From Gp13-AA77 sp035946575 (GTDB lineage: Bacteria > Acidobacteriota > Terriglobia > UBA7540): a stretch of DNA of 64,000 nt. The translations under genes were made by a program, and so were the position numbers. Position 1 is the first letter of the stretch. Each line of letters starts with the position of its first letter. The stretch is from positions 1 through 64,000 of the forward strand of contig DASYZG010000004.1 in NCBI GenBank assembly GCA_035946575.1, given 5' to 3'. A model generated the notes under the pieces. The model ran no database searches, was not told where the DNA came from, and saw nothing but the letters and a program-made list of their open reading frames with translations. Shown piece by piece: positions 1 to 7,757 of the stretch.

Positions 1-532
1 CAAACCGGGACCAACCGCGCACCAATCAGATTACCGGCCACCCTCCCCATCACGCCTCGATTCTACCCACCCCGGCCCAATACTCGCGCCCATTTTCATC
101 TCCGGGGATGGCCGACGCAGACGGTCATGTGGTTTCTAAAGGACCTTCCGGCTTTCGATGTAGCCCCCTTTTTTGGCCTATGTCATTGATTCGATGTGAC
201 ATTCCGGCTTTCGGAGTGTGGATGTTTTTTCGCGATTTCGGGTCTTTTTCGGCCAGAATGCGGGTTGGCGGACTGGTTGCAATAGCCTAAGCCTTGCATT
301 CTCATAATGATATGGGTAAATCGTGCCTTGCCGCCGACGGCCCTGCTGCTGGCCGTTTTGGGGATAATCCGCCGTAGCGATTCGGCTTAACCCCAACGGA
401 TTTGGATGGTTTTGGCTGCAAGAGCCCGATTGTGGGGAAAGGAGTCTGCCTGCAAGGAAATCGACGCTGAACTGCGTGGCCATCGAGGTTCCGCCTTGAT
501 TACTTGCCAAATCCCACCGAAAGCGCCTTCGC
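1..532. other. Non-coding left edge
   Basis: No convincing gene is seen. The open frames here lack recognisable domains. The stretch holds two copies of a short repeat ending in TTCCGGCTTTCG, annotated separately, and a T-rich patch near 167-176. It may be the degraded remains of something larger, but nothing supports a specific call. Confidence 0.5.
133..214 (+). repeat. Two copies of a TTCCGGCTTTCG repeat
   Basis: Copy A (133-160) reads TTTCTAAAGGACCTTCCGGC then TTTCGATG. Copy B (184-214) reads CATTGATTC, seven variable bases, then CATTCCGGCTTTCGG. A third copy lies inverted at 39321-39353 and shares CATTGATTC plus AAAGGACATTCCGGCTT. The element therefore occurs in two distant spacers of this window. 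Its function is unknown. Confidence 0.5.
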
Positions 533-859
533 TTACAGCTCTAGAACGGCTCGCAACCCTTCCTCCACAGCAGCCAAGTCCGGCTCCGAAAGCTTTCCCA
601 CTCGGCGAATGAATCGTTCCCTGGCGGCAGCACGAATCTGATCGGTGACGGCAACCGCGGATCTTCCCGCACCGTGAACAGGCACGGCCAGAGGCGGAGC
701 AGCTTGCGGACCGGTAGATAGCGGCACAACCACAATCGTGTGTCTGCGCTGATTCAGGACGTCGGAGCCGACGACAAGGCAAGGCCGGATTTTCTTGGTC
801 TCAGAAGCTGGCGTTCGGTCCAACCGCACCCGCCAGAGCTCACCCCTTTGCGGTGTCAT
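533..859 (-). CDS. MazF/PemK-family mRNA interferase toxin
   Basis: Predicted type II toxin of 108 aa, a normal length for MazF/PemK ribonucleases, which cleave mRNA at short sequence sites. The N-terminus starts RGELWRVRLD, followed by IRPCLVVGSDVLN and, further on, VAVTDQIRAAARERFIRRVG. These match the family's conserved beta strands and the basic region around its catalytic residues. The ATG overlaps the stop of the upstream antitoxin in an ATGA (856-859), as is typical of translationally coupled toxin/antitoxin pairs. The family is clear, but the exact cleavage specificity cannot be read from the sequence. Confidence 0.9.
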   Translation of the reverse strand: MTPQRGELWRVRLDRTPASETKKIRPCLVVGSDVLNQRRHTIVVVPLSTGPQAAPPLAVPVHGAGRSAVAVTDQIRAAARERFIRRVGKLSEPDLAAVEEGLRAVLEL

Positions 860-1092
860 CCCCGGGGCTCCTTAATTTCGTCCGTGAGTACGTCCCATTC
901 CCGCTCCATAGCGCGCGTGGCCCTGTTACTGTTCAGAATCTCGCAAGCGCGAGCCAGCATTTGCTCGCGTTCACTCAGCTTCGCTGACAAAGCCTCGGCG
1001 ACATAGCGGGACCGCTGCCGCGCCGGGACGCGGCTGGCGAATCGCCGGACCAAATCCTCGGGAAGGCTGAATGTGACTTTCTGGCTTGCCAT
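856..1092 (-). CDS. Ribbon-helix-helix antitoxin paired with MazF-like toxin
   Basis: Antitoxin of about 78 aa, first gene of the pair. The start is placed at the ATG reading MASQKVTFSLPEDLVRRF. An upstream GTG frame also exists but adds a non-conserved leader. The N-terminal KVTFSLPEDL strand followed by helices resembles the ribbon-helix-helix DNA-binding fold. The C-terminal part (about residues 45-78, with REWDVLTDEIKEP) is acidic, as expected for the toxin-neutralising tail. It presumably represses its own promoter and binds the MazF-like partner. The role is assigned from fold-like sequence and operon context. Confidence 0.8.
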   Translation of the reverse strand: MASQKVTFSLPEDLVRRFASRVPARQRSRYVAEALSAKLSEREQMLARACEILNSNRATRAMEREWDVLTDEIKEPRG

Positions 1093-1128
1093 AAAGCCAT
1101 AATACCATAACCTTCCTGGTCTCGCGTC

Positions 1129-1148
1129 GTTCCCGCGCAAGCGGGAAT
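1129..1148. repeat. dRS3-like palindrome, copy 1
   Basis: The sequence GTTCCC-GCGCAAGC-GGGAAT is a 20-bp palindrome of the form ATTCCC-N8-GGGAAT known as dRS3 in Neisseria. It lies between the antitoxin and the GIY-YIG gene and could form a short hairpin. Confidence 0.75.
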
Positions 1149-1185
1149 CCAGCCTCGCCAGGCCGCCGTTGTCGTTTCACCGGTC

Positions 1186-1205
1186 ATTCCCGCGAAAGCG
1201 GGAAT
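1186..1205. repeat. dRS3-like palindrome, copy 2
   Basis: The sequence ATTCCC-GCGAAAGC-GGGAAT fits the dRS3 consensus exactly and is followed by CCAG, as in copy 1. It sits just beyond the 3' end of the GIY-YIG gene. Confidence 0.8.
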
Positions 1206-1211
1206 CCAGAT

Positions 1212-1502
1212 TTAAGGCATTCCTATGAGAGTCTCAGACAAATCCTTCCAGTCGGGATTTACTGACTCGATCAGCTCGATCTTCCAGGCACGATTCCACT
1301 TTTTCAACTGCTTCTCCCTCATAACCGCGTCGCCAGGCCGCGCGCATGATTCGTCGTAGACCAGCCGATGGACACCGTATTTCTTGGAGAAGCCTTCCGC
1401 CAGGCCCTGTCTGTGCTCCCCGACACGGCGAGCAAGGTTGTTGGTCACTCCAATGTAGAGCGTTCCATTTCGCTTGCTGGCTAGAATGTAGACGTGATAC
1501 GC
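1212..1502 (-). CDS. GIY-YIG family nuclease domain protein, start codon unclear
   Basis: Small single-domain GIY-YIG endonuclease-like protein of the UPF0213 type, about 97 aa. The full domain is readable: AYHVYILASKRNGTLYIGV carries the GIY-YIG signature, followed by TNNLARRVGEHRQG, the catalytic-region FSKKYGVHRLVYDE, and REKQLKKWNRAWKIELI near the end. No ATG precedes the domain in frame, and a stop lies at 1518-1520. The first usable codon is the GTG at 1446-1448, which would delete the YIL strand. An ATG exists at 1502-1504 in another frame, so a small indel at the start, or a sequencing error, is likely. Palindromes flank the gene on both sides. Confidence 0.7.
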   Translation of the reverse strand, partial: AYHVYILASKRNGTLYIGVTNNLARRVGEHRQGLAEGFSKKYGVHRLVYDESCARPGDAVMREKQLKKWNRAWKIELIESVNPDWKDLSETLIGMP

Positions 1503-1533
1503 ATGGCCCCAACAGCGTTATATCACCAACTGG

Positions 1534-1553
1534 ATTCCCGCTTACGCGGGATG
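1534..1553. repeat. dRS3-like palindrome, copy 3
   Basis: TGGATTCCCGCTTACGCGGG followed by ATGAC is the same palindrome family, placed upstream of the GIY-YIG frame. With copies 1 and 2 the element brackets the nuclease gene. Confidence 0.75.
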
Positions 1554-1734
1554 ACCGCGTTGGGCTGGGCCGCGTCGAATGAAGGGCCGCGGAGCTGCGC
1601 AGGACCACCGCATATTGCGTGGTAGGGAACCGCCTCCGGTGAGCACGGAAAGGTCGGGAGAGTAGCGGAGACCCTCGGTCTCGCGTGTGGCGCGGTCAGG
1701 AGACCAGCCGCAACGAGAAGCTACAGGGACTGAA

Positions 1735-1776
1735 GTCGCCGGTGAGGACACCGGCGCTACAGTCGCTTCAAGCGAC
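1735..1776. terminator. Two hairpins at the 3' end of the GH127 gene
   Basis: CCGGTG-AGGA-CACCGG (1739-1754) and GTCGCTT-C-AAGCGAC (1762-1776) are adjacent perfect palindromes. The second overlaps the GH127 stop codon. They could end or stabilise the GH127 transcript. No U-run follows, so this is not a classical intrinsic terminator. Confidence 0.4.
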
Positions 1777-3585
1777 CACATCAAAGTACATCCGGTAGGA
1801 TGCATCGTGACCCACGCGGTAAAAGGGTACAAAGGAGGCAGTGGAGTGTTGCTCAGAATGAAATTCAAGCGGTCCGCCTCCCGGTTTGATCCACTTTGAC
1901 GGATCGCGACGACCCGGAGCGATGATTGTGCCGCGCTCTTGCACGAGGACCACCGGTCCGTAAACTGCTGCGAGGCGATTCGGGTGCTGAGCATCGACGG
2001 GCTTTAGTTTCAGCTCCATCGGCAAGCGGATCGTCAGTCGATCGCCAGGGCTCCAGGTTCTGGCAATCGTCGCCCAACTGCCGGGCCTGGCGGTGACCTG
2101 CAAGTCCGAGTCATTTACTCTTGCCGTTACCCCGCGGGCCCATCCGGGAACTCTGCACTTGATTGCAAATGTCACGGGTTTCCTGGACTGAACAGTAAGC
2201 GTGGTCGAATCCGACTCGGGGAAGGTCGTCGCCTGCTCCAGTTGGACCTCTTCGTCGCCGTGATTCCAGGTCACCGCCGAAGGGACAAACAGATTCACGT
2301 AGAGGCCGTCGCGGTCGTGGAAGTAAATGAGGTTCGGGTAGTCCGCCACATCCTGGATATAGGTGCCCGAGCAGCAGGGCCAGGGCGATTCGTAATAGAT
2401 CTTGTGGCAGCCACCGAGCATGTAGTCGGAGTAGTAGAAGGTCTGCCCATAGCCGTGCATGGGGAGAGAGGCGCCGATGCCGTTGTAGATCATCTGCTCG
2501 ATCCAGTCGCCGTAGCGCGCCTCGCCGGTGAATCCCATCAAGTAACGCGACAATTTGAAAACCGCCCAGGAGCCGCACGGCGTCTCGAACGTGTCGAGGC
2601 TCTCTTCCAGAGATTTCCCGAGCGAGCCGTCCGGGCTTACCAGGCTTTCATCCGGACCGTAACCGCCCGTCGCGTAGCACTGGGTTCGCTGAAAATAGTC
2701 GAAGGCGTTAACGCAGGTCTTCAGATACTGCGGTTCTCCGGTGATCGCGTAGGTCATCGCCGCGCTGCTGAGCGTATTGACGTGGCTGTAGGCGTGGAGA
2801 CCGTGAATGTCCGGGTCCGGGCTCAGGTTGAACTTGTCCCAGTAGGCCGGATACCGCCAGACGTCGCCGAATGTCTTGTACTTGACGTTTCCGGTGAGTT
2901 GGTACGCCCGGTAGAGGTTTTCGGCGAGCGTGTACCACTCGTTGCCACAGCTCATCGAATCAGGATGCTTCGGGCTCGCAGGAGTGCGGGTGCGGTCGAA
3001 AATCGCCGAGGCGCGGTCGACCATGGTTTCGAGAACGGGCAAGGCTTCCTTCTGCCCGCCGTAAAGGCACATGTCAACCAGGCCGCAGACCGTCTTGTCG
3101 AAGATATAGTGGCTGTGCTCGATCCCTAGATTGCGGCGATTGGAGAAGTACTCGCCGTCCCGAGCGGCAGCCTTGGCCCACTCGCGCATGAGGTAAGCGG
3201 CCTTATCCATGAGCGCAGAGTCGGCAGTGGCCTTGTACATTCGCGACATGCCACTGAGCCATTGACCGAGAACCTCCGCGGCGTCCCGCTGACACCAGCC
3301 GCCCATGTCGCGGCCGGGCGCCGGCAGCCCGACGCGCTGGCGGAATCCCTTCAGGATGTCGTCATTCGGGACGTTCCAGTAGTAGTCGCGGGTCGCGTCG
3401 TACTGCTTCTTCAGTGGTCCATCGAGCAGGCGGACACCGCTGTAGTCGAAGGGTACGAGGGCAAAGGTCTTCGAGTCGCGCACGTGTTCGTCCATGTTGG
3501 CCCAGGCTGATCTGCCGCTCAGGAGCGCGGGAGCCAGGGATGCGCCCAACAGGCCCTTCATGAAACTGCGTCGAGTTCCGCCCAC
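1768..3585 (-). CDS. GH127/DUF1680 family glycoside hydrolase, Tat-exported
   Basis: Predicted beta-L-arabinofuranosidase-family enzyme acting on plant-type arabinosides outside the cytoplasm. The start is set at a GTG preceded by GGGGAGG eight bases upstream; a TTG frame 13 codons earlier lacks such a site. The N-terminus has a good Tat signal, TRRSFMKGLLGASLAPALL. The (alpha/alpha)6-type body carries GNEWYTLAENLYRAY, FETPCGSW, YNGIGASLP and PCCSGTY. In characterised GH127 enzymes a Glu and three Cys hold a zinc ion and one Cys is the nucleophile. The CC pair and the Glu/Cys motif are present, but as ETPC rather than E-x-C. Length (about 605 aa) is normal. The substrate is inferred from the family only. 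Confidence 0.85.
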   Translation of the reverse strand: MGGTRRSFMKGLLGASLAPALLSGRSAWANMDEHVRDSKTFALVPFDYSGVRLLDGPLKKQYDATRDYYWNVPNDDILKGFRQRVGLPAPGRDMGGWCQRDAAEVLGQWLSGMSRMYKATADSALMDKAAYLMREWAKAAARDGEYFSNRRNLGIEHSHYIFDKTVCGLVDMCLYGGQKEALPVLETMVDRASAIFDRTRTPASPKHPDSMSCGNEWYTLAENLYRAYQLTGNVKYKTFGDVWRYPAYWDKFNLSPDPDIHGLHAYSHVNTLSSAAMTYAITGEPQYLKTCVNAFDYFQRTQCYATGGYGPDESLVSPDGSLGKSLEESLDTFETPCGSWAVFKLSRYLMGFTGEARYGDWIEQMIYNGIGASLPMHGYGQTFYYSDYMLGGCHKIYYESPWPCCSGTYIQDVADYPNLIYFHDRDGLYVNLFVPSAVTWNHGDEEVQLEQATTFPESDSTTLTVQSRKPVTFAIKCRVPGWARGVTARVNDSDLQVTARPGSWATIARTWSPGDRLTIRLPMELKLKPVDAQHPNRLAAVYGPVVLVQERGTIIAPGRRDPSKWIKPGGGPLEFHSEQHSTASFVPFYRVGHDASYRMYFDVVA

Positions 3586-3936
3586 CGATGTAACCTCCCC
3601 GCGATTTCCATGATCATACTCCAATCAAAAGCGCTGCCCACGGGCGTTCCCGGCCCAAACTGGCCGGGAAGTCAGAAAGCGCCGCTTCCCGATGGGCGGT
3701 TGCGGCACTCAGCCGGGAAACTTCGAGCAACCGAATTTACCGCAGGTCTGGGAAACAGATGTCGGGAACAGCCCTGGGGTTGAAATTCCGCGCCCATTGA
3801 GCGATCACAAGAGGCCGCACGGCGCTGAAGGAGCCAGCTCCACATCGAAATCCGGACGGAGCGGTGCAAAGCCTCCGGGTCCGACTCACAAATAAAGGTA
3901 AAATATCTGACTCCAAGGACTCGCAGGAGGCTGCTG
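3586..3936. other. Divergent intergenic region GH127/glpK
   Basis: This stretch separates the divergently transcribed GH127 and glpK genes and should hold both promoters. An A/T-rich patch (3889-3909, with GGTAAAATAT) precedes glpK and could contain a -10 element, but no good -35 was found. An AGGAGG ribosome-binding site lies at 3926-3931. Repeated CCGGGAA words occur near 3650-3720. No gene is supported. Confidence 0.45.
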
Positions 3937-5451
3937 ATGCCCGATTACATTCTGGCGCTCGACCAGGGAACCACGAGTTCGCGCGCGATCCTGTTCGATG
4001 GCGACGGACAAGTGCGGGCGTCCGCAAGCGAAGAATTCCCGCAGTACTATCCGCAGCCCGGCTGGGTGGAGCACGATGCAGCCGAGATCTGGGCTTCGCA
4101 GCGGAGGGTGGCCGAGCGCGCGCTCGCCGGCGTCGCGCCTAGCGCCGTCGCCGCCATCGGCATCACGAACCAGCGTGAGACGGTGGTTCTGTGGGACCGC
4201 CGGACGTCGGAACCGGTCTACCGCGCAATCGTCTGGCAGTGCCGCCGGACGGCCGGGATGTGCGACCGCATCCGGCAGGACGGCTTCGACCGTGTGCTGC
4301 GGGAGCGCACGGGCCTGGTGACCGACGCTTATTTCTCCGGCACCAAGATCGCCTGGCTGCTCGAGAATGTTCCGGGCGTGCGCGAGCGCGCCGAGCGCGG
4401 CGAACTGGCCGGCGGCACGATGGACAGCTGGCTGATCTGGCAGCTCACCGCGGGGCGCGTGCACGTAACCGACGTCAGCAACGCGTCGCGCACGCTGCTG
4501 TTCAACATTCACACGCTCGACTGGGACGACGAGATTCTGAACTACTTCCGCATTCCACGCGCGCTGCTGCCCGAGGTGCGGTCGTCGAGCGAGATTGTGG
4601 CCGGCTGTGATCTGCTTACGCCGGGCCGCGCGATCTCAGTGGCGGGAGTGGCGGGCGACCAGCAGGCCTCGCTGTTCGGGCATCAGTGTTTCCAGCCCGG
4701 AAGCGTGAAAAACACCTACGGGACAGGCTGCTTCCTGCTGATGAATACGGGCGGGGCGGCGCCGGGTGCACAGAACGGGCCGGCTTCGCAGAACGGACTG
4801 TTATCGACGGTCGCGTGGCGGCTGGGGGCGGCGCAGCCTGCGGTGTACGCGCTCGAGGGCAGCGTGTTCGTGGCCGGTGCGGCCATCCAGTGGCTGCGGG
4901 ACGAGTTGCGACTGGTCCGGAGCGCCGAAGAGACGGCGGCAATGGCCGCGGCGGTGCCCGACACGGGCGGCGTCTACTTCGTTCCGGCGTTTGTGGGGCT
5001 GGGCGCGCCCTACTGGGACGCTTACGCGCGCGGCGCCATTGTGGGCATCACGCGCGGCACGAATCGGAATCATCTGGCGCGGGCGGCGCTCGAGGCCATG
5101 GCCTATCAGACACGTTCGGTGGTTGAGGGCATGGCGGCAGATTCCGGCATCCGGCCGCAAGTGCTGCGCGTGGACGGCGGCGCTGCCCGCAACGATTTCA
5201 TGTGCCAGTTCCAGGCGGATATCCTGGGCGTGGCCGTCGAACGTCCCGCCACCACCGAGACCACGTCGCTCGGCGCCGCCTATCTCGCCGGCCTCGCCAC
5301 CGGCTTCTGGAAGGACGCCGCGGAACTCGCCGGACAACTCCGCATCGGGGCGCGCTTCGAGCCCACGATGAGCGCGAGCCGGCGCGACGAGCTTTACGCG
5401 GGATGGCAGCGAGCCGTGGAACGTGCGCGCGGGTGGGCTGTCGGCAGTTAA
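3937..5451 (+). CDS. glpK: Glycerol kinase
   Basis: ATP-dependent kinase making sn-glycerol 3-phosphate from glycerol in the cytoplasm. The 504-aa length matches the FGGY family. The N-terminal phosphate-binding motif ALDQGTTSSRAILFD, the central GITNQRETVVLWDR and VAGDQQASLFGHQ, and the C-terminal ADP-binding DGGAARNDFMCQFQAD are all present. The start is an ATG with AGGAGG six bases upstream. It is the first gene of a four-gene plus-strand run with an oxidoreductase, an AMP-forming ligase and a membrane protein. No glycerol facilitator or glycerol-3-phosphate dehydrogenase is adjacent. The stop codon falls inside a heptamer-like spacer (GCAGTTAACAGTTAG). Confidence 0.97.
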   Translation: MPDYILALDQGTTSSRAILFDGDGQVRASASEEFPQYYPQPGWVEHDAAEIWASQRRVAERALAGVAPSAVAAIGITNQRETVVLWDRRTSEPVYRAIVWQCRRTAGMCDRIRQDGFDRVLRERTGLVTDAYFSGTKIAWLLENVPGVRERAERGELAGGTMDSWLIWQLTAGRVHVTDVSNASRTLLFNIHTLDWDDEILNYFRIPRALLPEVRSSSEIVAGCDLLTPGRAISVAGVAGDQQASLFGHQCFQPGSVKNTYGTGCFLLMNTGGAAPGAQNGPASQNGLLSTVAWRLGAAQPAVYALEGSVFVAGAAIQWLRDELRLVRSAEETAAMAAAVPDTGGVYFVPAFVGLGAPYWDAYARGAIVGITRGTNRNHLARAALEAMAYQTRSVVEGMAADSGIRPQVLRVDGGAARNDFMCQFQADILGVAVERPATTETTSLGAAYLAGLATGFWKDAAELAGQLRIGARFEPTMSASRRDELYAGWQRAVERARGWAVGS

Positions 5452-5469
5452 CAGTTAGTTGCCAATTGG
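5442..5469. repeat. Short-period spacer tract containing the glpK stop
   Basis: CGGCAGTTAACAGTTAGTTG then CCAATTGG shows approximate 7-bp periodicity (CAGTTAA, CAGTTAG). It begins in the last codons of glpK and ends just before the ribosome-binding site of the next gene. It is the shortest and weakest of the tracts. Confidence 0.4.
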
Positions 5470-5476
5470 AGACCCC

Positions 5477-6367
5477 ATGAAGATCGGATTCGTCGGACTC
5501 GGCAACATGGGCAGGGGCATCGCCCGCAATCTGCTCAAGGCCGGTCACGAAGTCTACGCCTACAATCGTACAACCCGTCGGGCGCAGGAGCTGGCGCGGG
5601 ACGGTGCGCGTGTCGCAGGCCTCGCGGAAGCCGCGGCCACCGGCACGGTATTCACCATGCTCGCCGACGATCACGCCGTGGAGCAGTGCGTCTTCGGCGG
5701 CGGCGGAATCCTAGCCGGACTGCCGCGCGGCGGCCTGCACGTCTCGCTCAGCACGATCAGCGTGGCTCTTTCCCACCGGCTCGCCGAGGAGCACGGCCGT
5801 CACGGGCAGAATTACGTCTCCGCGCCGGTTTTTGGACGCCCGCAGGCTGCAGAATCGGCGCAGCTGGTGGTGGTGGCTGCCGGCCCCGCAGAGGCGGTCG
5901 AGAAAGGGCGACCGATGCTCGAAGCCATGGGACGGAAGGTTTTTGTGCTGGGAACCGAAGCGCCTCAGGCCAACGTTTTGAAACTCGCAGGCAATTTTCT
6001 GATCGCCTCCATGCTCGAGGCGCTTAGCGAGGCGTTCGCGCTGGCGCGCAAGTGCGGCATCGAGCCGCTGAAATATCTCGAGATCATGAACACGCTCTAC
6101 CAGTCTCCGATTTACGAGACCTACGGCCGGATCATCGCCGAGGAGCATTTTGAGCCCGCCGGATTCAAGATGCTTCTGGGCCTCAAGGACGTCCGGCTGG
6201 TGCTCGCGGCAGGCGAGGCCGCTGCCGTGCCCATGCCGCTCGCCAGCCTGGTCCGGGATCACATGATCTCGGGAATTGCGCGCGGCATGGGCGAGATCGA
6301 TTGGGGCGCCATCGGCCGCGTGGTGGCGGAGGATGCGGGGTTGGGGTCTAAGAGAGTCGACTCTTGA
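5477..6367 (+). CDS. NAD(P)-dependent beta-hydroxyacid dehydrogenase-family oxidoreductase
   Basis: Cytoplasmic reductase/dehydrogenase of the 6-phosphogluconate/3-hydroxyisobutyrate dehydrogenase superfamily, about 296 aa. The start is the ATG preceded by GGAG; an upstream TTG adds six unconserved residues. The Rossmann motif GFVGLGNMGRGIARNLLKAG opens the protein and YNRTTRR follows, where an Arg suggests NADP preference. The substrate region reads SAPVFGRPQAA, and the catalytic Lys and Asn lie in NVLKLAGNFLIASMLEALSE. The APVFGRP motif resembles imine-reductase-like or GLYR1-like members more than classical hydroxyisobutyrate dehydrogenase, so the substrate is open. It lies 25 bp after glpK and is probably co-transcribed. 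Its last codons and stop run into a heptamer tract. Confidence 0.88.
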   Translation: MKIGFVGLGNMGRGIARNLLKAGHEVYAYNRTTRRAQELARDGARVAGLAEAAATGTVFTMLADDHAVEQCVFGGGGILAGLPRGGLHVSLSTISVALSHRLAEEHGRHGQNYVSAPVFGRPQAAESAQLVVVAAGPAEAVEKGRPMLEAMGRKVFVLGTEAPQANVLKLAGNFLIASMLEALSEAFALARKCGIEPLKYLEIMNTLYQSPIYETYGRIIAEEHFEPAGFKMLLGLKDVRLVLAAGEAAAVPMPLASLVRDHMISGIARGMGEIDWGAIGRVVAEDAGLGSKRVDS

Positions 6368-6410
6368 CCTCTCGAGTCTTGACTCTCAACTCTCAACTTT
6401 CAACCTTTGA
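6362..6410. repeat. Heptamer spacer tract (7 units)
   Basis: Seven consecutive 7-bp units in register: TCTTGAC, CTCTCGA, GTCTTGA, CTCTCAA, CTCTCAA, CTTTCAA, CCTTTGA. The stop TGA of the preceding gene (6365-6367) lies within the first unit. The tract ends about 25 bp before the start of the PaaK-like gene. Confidence 0.8.
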
Positions 6411-6434
6411 CGGTTCCACTCGCGGGGGACGTCC

Positions 6435-7757
6435 GTGCCGCACGAATATCACTTCTACGATCGCTCTCTCGAGACCGCGCCCCGCGAGGAACTGCGTCGT
6501 CTGCAGGACGAGAAGCTGCGGCGCCTGGCGCGCGCGGTCGCGGACAATGCCTTCTATCGCGAGAAGATTGCCGTGAACGGATTCGATCTTGCCGGGCGGG
6601 GCATCGAGGACCTGACAAGAATACCCTTCACGACCAAGGCGGAACTGGCTCGGGACCAGCGCGCGTTCCCGCCGTTTGGCCGCCTGCTCACCTATGAGCC
6701 GTCGCGGTATCCGTACGCCCATCACACCTCGGGCACGAGCGGCAATCCTCTGGTCTGGCTCGATACCGCCGAAGACTGGGAAACCTGGATGCGCTGCTGG
6801 GCCTACGTGTACCGCGCGGCCGGCGTGACGGAGCGCGACGTGGCGTTCTTCGCCTTTTCGTTCGGTCCCTACATCAGCCATTGGGCCGCGCTCGATGGCG
6901 CGCGGCGGCTGGGCGTCCGCTGCCTGCCCGGCGGGGGCATGAGTTCGCTGCAGCGCGTGCAGGCGGTCCTGAATCAGGGCGCGACGGTGGTACTCTCCAC
7001 TCCGACGTACGCCTTGCGGCTGGCGGAAGTAGCGCACGAGCACCATCTCGACCTCGCCCGGAGCGCGGTGCGGATCACGATTCATGCCGGCGAGCCAGGA
7101 GCCAGCGTCCCGCACGTGCGCAGCGCGATCGAAGGCGCATTCGGCGCCGCCTGCTTCGATCACGCGGGTGCGACCGAACTTGGCGCCTGGGGTTTCGAGT
7201 GCGAGGCGCATCCCGGCGCCATTCATCTCAATGAAGCCGAGTTCATCTTCGAGACTCTCGATCCCCAAACCGGCGCCCCGGCAGCGTCCGGGCAGCCGGC
7301 CGATCAGCCGGGAGAATTGGTGGCCACGGCGCTCAGCCGCAGCGGCATGCCGGCGGTGCGGTACCGCACGGGCGACATGGTGGTGCTGGACCGCGAGCCG
7401 TGCGCCTGTGGCCGCACCTTTGTGCTGGCCCGCGGTGGAGTCCTCGGCCGCGCGGACGACATGCTTATCGTTCGCGGCGTGAACGTCTATCCTGCCGCCA
7501 TCGACGATCTGGTGCGGAGCCAGATCGGATCCGCCGAGTACGAAGTGGAGATCCGCCGCGTGGGCGGCCTCGACGAACTGCTGCTGAAGATCGAAACGCC
7601 CGACACGGCCAGGCTCGATGACGTGGCACGGACCATTCATGAGCGCCTGAACATCCGCGTCGGCGTGCGCCAAGTGCCCGCCGGCAGCCTCCCACGCTAC
7701 GAACTCAAGGCCCGGCGTTATAAGAGGTTGGCGCCGCGACAAGACGATGCCCGCTGA
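6435..7757 (+). CDS. Phenylacetate-CoA ligase-like (PaaK family) AMP-forming enzyme
   Basis: Member of the adenylate-forming ligase family closest to PaaK, which activates aromatic acids to acyl-AMP and then acyl-CoA. The 440-aa length is that of PaaK. The start is a GTG with GGGGGA upstream. Visible motifs are the P-loop-like HTSGTSGNPLVW (about residues 96-107), the central HAGATELGAWGFECE, and YRTGDMVVLD with the ribose-contacting Asp. A Cys motif, CACGR, occurs in the C-terminal third, where PaaK-like proteins bind metal. Other aromatic degradation genes are absent, so the natural acid is unknown and this may not be phenylacetate catabolism. It overlaps the next gene by 11 bp. Confidence 0.82.
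   Translation: MPHEYHFYDRSLETAPREELRRLQDEKLRRLARAVADNAFYREKIAVNGFDLAGRGIEDLTRIPFTTKAELARDQRAFPPFGRLLTYEPSRYPYAHHTSGTSGNPLVWLDTAEDWETWMRCWAYVYRAAGVTERDVAFFAFSFGPYISHWAALDGARRLGVRCLPGGGMSSLQRVQAVLNQGATVVLSTPTYALRLAEVAHEHHLDLARSAVRITIHAGEPGASVPHVRSAIEGAFGAACFDHAGATELGAWGFECEAHPGAIHLNEAEFIFETLDPQTGAPAASGQPADQPGELVATALSRSGMPAVRYRTGDMVVLDREPCACGRTFVLARGGVLGRADDMLIVRGVNVYPAAIDDLVRSQIGSAEYEVEIRRVGGLDELLLKIETPDTARLDDVARTIHERLNIRVGVRQVPAGSLPRYELKARRYKRLAPRQDDAR

Noticed and set aside
178..510. Minus-strand frame at the left edge
   Set aside because: It crosses the TTCCGGCTTTCG repeats and has no recognisable domain.
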